DNA from: an uncultured Rhodospirillaceae bacterium
Lineage (GTDB): Bacteria; Pseudomonadota; Alphaproteobacteria; RF32; CAG-239
Assembly (NCBI GenBank): GCA_900313355.1
Contig: OMQZ01000154.1
Coordinates: 1-10,614 of the forward strand
Length of the DNA stretch: 10,614 bases
Reading direction: 5' to 3'
Shown here: positions 5,901-10,614 of the stretch, one piece after another
Numbering within the stretch: the stretch's first letter is position 1
Layout of the letters: the number at the start of each line of letters is the position of its first letter
Made by a program: the position numbers and the translations under genes
The notes under the pieces: model-generated
Told to the model about the DNA's origin: nothing
Database searches by the model: none
Seen by the model: only the letters and a program-made list of their open reading frames with translations

Positions 5901-8900
5901 CTATGAAATATCTGAAAGCTGACTAATATCAAAAAATTGTTTTTCCCCACTGCCGACTTGGCGCGCATGAAGTTCCCTGTCTTGCTCATCAAACCCAAGC
6001 ATTGCCTCTCCCTCATTAATGGTTTGAGCAAAAGCGCCGCGCGCATCAATGAACCCATGGTAACTCCATTTTTGATATAAATTTTCGTTGAAACCATATT
6101 CGGCAACCGCACGTTTTCCTCTTGCTTGAGTAATGCTGCGCTTCATAATGCCGTTATCGGTAACACGCCTGATGTTACCTTTTGTGTCGGTGTTTTGAAA
6201 ATCAACAACCATCTGATTTCCGGCAATTTGAGCCGTAAAGGCTGTCATCGAACCATCAAGGTTTTTCTGAACAAGTTTGACTTGTCCGTTTTCAACGGAA
6301 ATTTTTCTTTCTTGGAATTTGTTGCTGATAGCCAAATTCCTTGATTTCATAACCTCAAGTGCAATAGCCGTTTCAATTTTTTGTCGCGGTAAATTGCCGC
6401 TCTGCTGAATTTGATCAATCATATTGGTATTCAAATGACCGTCCTTATCAACAAGATATTTAACGAGTTTCGTGTTAAAAGCAAAATCCTCTTGAACAAC
6501 TTTTCCGCTTTCATCTTTGATTTCACGAATGGAGAGCAAGTGATTTTTTGTAACTCTTGACGTGTTTCCGCGCTGTGCGCTTAAATCGTTCTCACCTTTA
6601 ATGAGGTGTTGCTGAGCAAAAGTTTGAAGCTGTGAGCCACCTTTGGCCAATACAGCCATCCTCAAAGATTGAGCTGCCCTGTTGACTTGATATTGCCCGT
6701 TAACCAAGTTAGCTGTCATTGTGACTACTTCGCCACGCAGATTTTTGTATGTTTGGGTGGTCGAAACAAGAGTCCGTCCTTGATAACGTGATACGCCGTG
6801 AGACGATGTAATTTCAACTTGTCCGTTTTCAAGAGTGCGCATACTTGCAACAACTTTTCCTTCTCTGTCTAAAAGTTGTTTTGTTCCATCCGCTAAAGAA
6901 CCTGATTTCATACCTTCCGGCGTTGGACCGTCAAACATCTGTCGAATTTTATCATCTTCTCTTTCAATAGCTTCAATACGAAATTCGTTGGCTTGTCCGC
7001 GAACGGCATTTCGGATTCGAGAACCCAAACCTTGTTTTTCAACGCTATAAATCATTTCGCCGTTTTCGTCGACATCAAGACGTTGTGTTCGGCCAAAAGA
7101 CCTCTTACGTTCATAGCCGACAATGTTTCCGCTTGCATCTTTAATAGCCGTTCCTTGAGACACAATGCGATCATTTCTTCTTTGTCCGATCTTTTGTCTG
7201 AGAGGCATACCAATAAAATGGTTTCCTGCCATTCCGATAAATTCTGCGGCACCTTTACCAACGCCGAGCGCGCCACCGGATCGATTGCCGTCTTTATCTT
7301 TGCCGCCCACAGCAAGACGAGTTCCGACTTGAGCGAAAAATCCGCCTGTTTTTCGTCCGACACCTAAAGACGGAGCGTCTGAAAAGTTGTCAGCCAACTG
7401 TTTTGCTTGATCCAAAAAGACCCAACCGAGCAAACAAACCATAAACAGCTTAAGACCATTTGCGCCCCAAAATGCAATTCCGTGAACAGGATCAATAATT
7501 TTATCATAGTCTTTTGAATATGAATCGATAACCTGTAAAAACTGTTCCACACACGTCATGATGATATATAAAATAATGCTTAAGAAGACAAATTGGAAAA
7601 CAGCGTTGAGGAAAAACTTCCACAAAATGCCTAAATATTGTCGTGTAATCTTAAATGCCCAAGCGCCGATTGCCGCAGGCAAAAGCGCAGCAGCAATAGC
7701 CATATTCAAAACACAATCGACCAAACACCACGGAAAGGCCAAAACAAGAAGCAATCCGGCTACAATAAGCAAATCTCCGGTAATAACATATGCAAAGTTA
7801 GGAATGAGGTTTCGAATAACAGCCTTAATCTTCCAACCGACGCATCGGCACTCTCTTCCGAAGGCAACAATACGCCAAGCGGAATCTTGCATAGCCTTAA
7901 TTGCGCACAAAATGTTTTGCCCCATAGACATCGGCAAAGCGCCTGCAGAATCAGGCTTAAGCTCATCTTTGTAGCCTGTAACACCTTCAATATAAGAACC
8001 GGAGCAGGTATGCGAGCCGGAAACGGCTTCAACATAATTAAAACCGGTGTCAAACACGGGAACAATCGTTAAATGCAAAACCTGAGCATAACTTAATTTC
8101 AGAACAACCACAACAAACAACACGCGAAAGGCCTGTACCAAAATTTCTTGAAGCATTTTGCCGGGCTTTTTGGCCTGTAAAGAAGAAATTTGCAACAAAA
8201 CATACCATGCAAGCCAAAGAGCAAAAACAACAATCACCAATGCGGCAACCCCATCTTTTAGTGCATTATAAGTTTTTTGCGCCAAGGTACTTGCCGTATT
8301 AAAAAGCACCTTAAACAATGGGCAGAAATAACACGTGTCAGCATCAGGCATAAAGTTCTGATAATCGCATCCCGTTCCTTCTGCAGAACTCATGGGATTG
8401 CTTGACGAATACCCCGTCGGATCAGAAACCGGAGCAGGTGGGTTTGTCGGCTTTTTATCTTGTTTTGCCTCATCTGACAAAGTTGTCCATTCACTTGAGT
8501 TTTTCTTATTTGTACATTGTTCTTCAACATTATAAGAACAACCGCCGCAAAAACTCTGAATATCATCACACAGCGGGTTAATAATAGATGTTTTAAGCTG
8601 TGTATAACCTTTATTCCAGCCGCCGCTGTGGATTTCAAAGTGAAGGTGAGGGCCATATGCTTTTGCGTGAGGCGGGTCATATAACACGCCGCCGGTGTAG
8701 TTAGAACCGCCGACATATCCGATAGGTTGACCTTTTTTGACCGAACCGCCGGTAACAATATAAGCACTTAAGTGCAAATAAACGGTAACATATTTATTGT
8801 CACACCCTCCGTTTGAATTTCCGGATGTGCATTGGCATTGTTTTGTGTGTTCAATGGCGAGTGCTCGTCCGCCGCCGTTCATATATTTTGCAAAAACAAC

Positions 8901-9350
8901 AGTACCGTCAGCAGCCGCCGTAATAAGCGTTCCTGAAGATGCGGCATAGTCTGTGCCGAGGTGATTTCTTTTTCTTGACCATCCGGTACCTCGATAACAG
9001 TTCGTTTCAGGAACCCTTGAAACTGACGAAACAGGCATCGTATCCATACAAGTTCCGGCTCTTGCGTTTAAGTTCATCACGCAGTTCGGATCAACGTCCT
9101 GACGCTTAACTTGACCGCTCGGACATTCGTTGAGCAACTTTCCGCTCGCATCGGTCGCCATCTGACAGGTTGAATTTGAACAGTCCTTTCTCTGACATCC
9201 GCCCCCGGAGCCTGATCCGCCCGGACTATATGCAAAATCACTGCCCCAGTTGCTATATTGGGCAGATGAGGGCAGAGCATAAAGACAAATCATCAAAATG
9301 CTTAAAAAGAAGCATTTTTTAATTAAATTATGTAAAGTCCTTTTGCTCAT
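5901..9350 (-). CDS. M23 peptidase-VirB6/TrbL-like fusion membrane protein with large hydrophilic tail
   Basis: The protein has 1149 residues. A signal peptide spans 1-30 (cleavage after 'LPSSA'). A Cys-rich periplasmic region (17 cysteines between 52 and 343) encloses an M23 domain at about 120-245. All expected residues are present: H130 and D134 in HxxxD, H193 in 'YLHLS', and H235/H237 in HLH. This predicts an active zinc endopeptidase cutting peptidoglycan cross-bridges. About six membrane helices follow (365-392, 402-420, 520-545, 546-566, 575-603, 630-648), including 'LLPAAIGAWAFKIT' (556-569), which the upstream paralogue shares. Residues 649-1149, predicted cytoplasmic, are hydrophilic with repeated Gly-turn/strand units such as 'DASGNIVGYE' and 'REGKVVASM'. 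VirB6/TrbL proteins form the inner-membrane channel of type IV secretion systems, so this one would carry its own wall-opening enzyme in place of a separate VirB1. AGGTGAG about 5 bases before ATG supports the start. A DotA/TraY-like identity is a less likely alternative. Confidence 0.85.
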   Translation of the reverse strand: MSKRTLHNLIKKCFFLSILMICLYALPSSAQYSNWGSDFAYSPGGSGSGGGCQRKDCSNSTCQMATDASGKLLNECPSGQVKRQDVDPNCVMNLNARAGTCMDTMPVSSVSRVPETNCYRGTGWSRKRNHLGTDYAASSGTLITAAADGTVVFAKYMNGGGRALAIEHTKQCQCTSGNSNGGCDNKYVTVYLHLSAYIVTGGSVKKGQPIGYVGGSNYTGGVLYDPPHAKAYGPHLHFEIHSGGWNKGYTQLKTSIINPLCDDIQSFCGGCSYNVEEQCTNKKNSSEWTTLSDEAKQDKKPTNPPAPVSDPTGYSSSNPMSSAEGTGCDYQNFMPDADTCYFCPLFKVLFNTASTLAQKTYNALKDGVAALVIVVFALWLAWYVLLQISSLQAKKPGKMLQEILVQAFRVLFVVVVLKLSYAQVLHLTIVPVFDTGFNYVEAVSGSHTCSGSYIEGVTGYKDELKPDSAGALPMSMGQNILCAIKAMQDSAWRIVAFGRECRCVGWKIKAVIRNLIPNFAYVITGDLLIVAGLLLVLAFPWCLVDCVLNMAIAAALLPAAIGAWAFKITRQYLGILWKFFLNAVFQFVFLSIILYIIMTCVEQFLQVIDSYSKDYDKIIDPVHGIAFWGANGLKLFMVCLLGWVFLDQAKQLADNFSDAPSLGVGRKTGGFFAQVGTRLAVGGKDKDGNRSGGALGVGKGAAEFIGMAGNHFIGMPLRQKIGQRRNDRIVSQGTAIKDASGNIVGYERKRSFGRTQRLDVDENGEMIYSVEKQGLGSRIRNAVRGQANEFRIEAIEREDDKIRQMFDGPTPEGMKSGSLADGTKQLLDREGKVVASMRTLENGQVEITSSHGVSRYQGRTLVSTTQTYKNLRGEVVTMTANLVNGQYQVNRAAQSLRMAVLAKGGSQLQTFAQQHLIKGENDLSAQRGNTSRVTKNHLLSIREIKDESGKVVQEDFAFNTKLVKYLVDKDGHLNTNMIDQIQQSGNLPRQKIETAIALEVMKSRNLAISNKFQERKISVENGQVKLVQKNLDGSMTAFTAQIAGNQMVVDFQNTDTKGNIRRVTDNGIMKRSITQARGKRAVAEYGFNENLYQKWSYHGFIDARGAFAQTINEGEAMLGFDEQDRELHARQVGSGEKQFFDISQLSDIS
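8616..8993 (-). other. M23 (LytM/lysostaphin-type) peptidase domain within the 1149-residue protein
   Basis: This covers residues about 120-245. The zinc ligands expected from the family are H130, D134 and H237, with H193 and H235 as catalytic histidines; all are present. An insertion with three cysteines (172, 174, 183) lies between the second strand and the 'YVTVYLHLS' strand. It is unusual for the family and may be disulfide-bonded. Confidence 0.85.
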
Positions 9351-9367
9351 TTTTTCTCACCTGCTTT

Positions 9368-10614
9368 CTATTTTGGCTTCTTACCTTGCATCACACGTCC
9401 GACACGTTGCAAAATCATGCCCGGAACTTTCCACGAATTTTTCAAGCCTCTGACAGTTTGATAATATGCACGTTTCGCTACTGGAGGGATTTTTTGAAGC
9501 GCTTCCGCTTGTTGAACATCTTGGTCAAGCGCAACAATGGCTGAATCAAGTTGATTATCTCTTGCATCGCGCCTTTGCTGACGATATGCACGTTCAAGGG
9601 TGCTTGGCTTATTTGCAATCTGATCATCAATGCGCGCCATTGCTTGTTCATAATTGCTTTGCAATTGATCATCGATATCTTGATTGTGCCTATTCCTATC
9701 GCGGCGAAGTTGGTCTTTAATATCTTCCTTGTCTTGATGACTGCCCATCAAATTTGTGGCAGCAATGCGCGCGCCATAACGCACATTATTATATGCTTTA
9801 AGACCGCCGGCAATAACTTTGGCTTCTTTTTGTGCAATAGAGAGCTGAGCCTTTTGAAGAGTTTCTTTAGGATTTCGGACGGCGGTCATAATTTGTGAGT
9901 GATATTTTCCGCTTAAAACATTACCGACACCTTCGGTTAATCTGCCGGCTTGCGTTTTTGTGATGTCACCCGCAAGCTTAGCTGTCGGCTCCACGATTTT
10001 CTTTTGGGCAAAATCCATAGACTGAACGGCCATATGGTGCATCGGAACGCTTTGGCCGAATACGTTATCTGGGAAAAATCTATTCGCATAATCTGGAATT
10101 GTTGATCCGATAAGTTTTAACCCGTAAACAAGAGAAAACAAAATAACAAGAAAAGAGGTTGTATAAATGCTGAATGCATTTTGAATCGTATCCGTATCAT
10201 TTGCATCAATCGCATCAAAAATAGCGTCTAAATTGCCGACAGCAACGGTCAACATATTTAGGGCATAAGAAACTGTGAGAGCCAAAAATACAAAGATAGC
10301 CGCACTATGCAAGATAATAGAAATAAGCTTTGCGAGCCTATCGTGAGTTGCCTTAAAAGGCCAAAGAGCAATTCCGATAGGCAGCAATATGACAGCAAAT
10401 CCGAGCTTAAACGAAATATCGACGACATAAAATGTGATGCTCAAAAGAAACATAAACCCGAAAAAGTAAACAAGCAGACCGGCAAGCCAAATAGAAATCT
10501 TCGGATAATTAAAGATGCGTATGCCTGCAATTTCGGCATGCTGTTTTGCTGCATGAGAAGCATGACACATTAAAACGTCGCCCAAAACGGAAGTAACAGT
10601 GATAGAGTTGCTGA
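9368..10614 (-). CDS. VirB6/TrbL-like polytopic membrane protein, 5' partial
   Basis: The frame stays open to the right edge, so the N-terminus is missing; 414 residues are visible. A TTG at 10585 is not needed as a start. The visible part begins in a probable periplasmic stretch ending 'GDVLMCHASHAAKQ', aligning with 'GQNILCAIKAMQD' of the downstream gene. Membrane helices follow at visible residues about 39-64, 67-86, 92-120 and 145-168. The second carries 'LLPIGIALWPFKAT', matching 'LLPAAIGAWAFKIT' in the downstream protein, so the two membrane domains are paralogous. Residues 170-414 form a charged, Gln/Asp/Arg-rich, probably helical cytoplasmic tail ('QDIDDQLQSNYEQAMARIDDQ'), quite unlike the neighbour's beta-hairpin tail. 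The stop lies 17 bases before the next start, and the next ribosome binding site falls in that gap, so the genes form one operon. The role would be an inner-membrane channel subunit of a type IV secretion-like machine. Confidence 0.8.
   Translation of the reverse strand, partial: SNSITVTSVLGDVLMCHASHAAKQHAEIAGIRIFNYPKISIWLAGLLVYFFGFMFLLSITFYVVDISFKLGFAVILLPIGIALWPFKATHDRLAKLISIILHSAAIFVFLALTVSYALNMLTVAVGNLDAIFDAIDANDTDTIQNAFSIYTTSFLVILFSLVYGLKLIGSTIPDYANRFFPDNVFGQSVPMHHMAVQSMDFAQKKIVEPTAKLAGDITKTQAGRLTEGVGNVLSGKYHSQIMTAVRNPKETLQKAQLSIAQKEAKVIAGGLKAYNNVRYGARIAATNLMGSHQDKEDIKDQLRRDRNRHNQDIDDQLQSNYEQAMARIDDQIANKPSTLERAYRQQRRDARDNQLDSAIVALDQDVQQAEALQKIPPVAKRAYYQTVRGLKNSWKVPGMILQRVGRVMQGKKPK

Noticed and set aside
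5904..7406. RHS/YD-repeat toxin tail
   Set aside because: The strand-turn units lack the YD-repeat consensus and the RHS core motif, and there is no immunity-like gene directly downstream.
7558..8072. Overlapping plus-strand open frames opposite the M23-VirB6 gene
   Set aside because: They lie antisense to a strongly supported protein, with no family pattern; similar antisense frames at 1132-1491 and 6993-7367 are rejected for the same reason.
5901..9350. DotA/TraY (type IVB) identity
   Set aside because: Size and signal peptide would fit, but the M23 domain and the VirB6-like shared helix favour a VirB6/TrbL assignment; not fully excluded.
10583..10585. TTG as true start of the edge VirB6-like gene
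   Set aside because: The frame is open through the window edge, the residues before it are compatible with coding, and the paralogue has a long N-terminal part before the aligned region.
1..10614. tRNA, rRNA, CRISPR array, insertion sequence or integrase
   Set aside because: No cloverleaf-like sequence, regularly spaced repeats, transposase or recombinase motifs, or terminal inverted repeats were seen.

Overview
The window comes from an AT-rich bacterium, most likely an alphaproteobacterium. The only recognisable core gene, the 3' end of rsfS (positions 1-240, + strand), ends in the 'FRPEVREFYNLEKMW' form I associate with alphaproteobacterial RsfS. Everything else (about 312-10614) lies on the minus strand and reads as a chromosomal or integrated secretion/conjugation-type locus. 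It converges on rsfS through a bidirectional hairpin terminator (279-308).

In transcription order (right to left), the locus begins with a VirB6/TrbL-like polytopic membrane protein cut by the right edge (9368-10614). Seventeen bases later comes a 1149-residue protein (5901-9350). It has a signal peptide, a cysteine-rich periplasmic region holding a complete M23 (LytM/lysostaphin-type) peptidase domain, a VirB6-like membrane domain paralogous to that of the upstream gene, and a hydrophilic tail of about 500 residues rich in glycine-turn/beta-hairpin units. A 114-base gap follows with a perfect inverted repeat (5816-5832) overlapping a probable promoter. It lies just upstream of a regulator (4809-5786) with two Cro/C1-type HTH domains and an S24/LexA-like C-terminal domain that appears to lack its catalytic Ser-Lys pair. 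That gene ends in a strong hairpin terminator (4775-4804).

A second operon starts from a good sigma70-type promoter (4737-4764). It encodes a very acidic, largely disordered 635-residue protein (2783-4690), a 171-residue helical acidic protein of unknown function (2206-2721), a 418-residue lipoprotein secretin (957-2213, overlapping the previous gene by 8 bases) and a bitopic inner-membrane protein of 211 residues (312-947).

Taken together, the genes suggest a cell-envelope machine. VirB6-like subunits would form the inner-membrane part, one of them carrying its own peptidoglycan hydrolase. A short PilN/BfpB-type lipoprotein secretin would form the outer-membrane part, with a bitopic protein bridging the periplasm and a local HTH regulator for control. 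Type IV secretion components and a secretin of type IV pilus kind are not normally found together except in IncI-like or Dot/Icm-like systems, so this may be an unusual hybrid. No ATPase, coupling protein, relaxase or pilin lies inside the window, so the system type is inferred.
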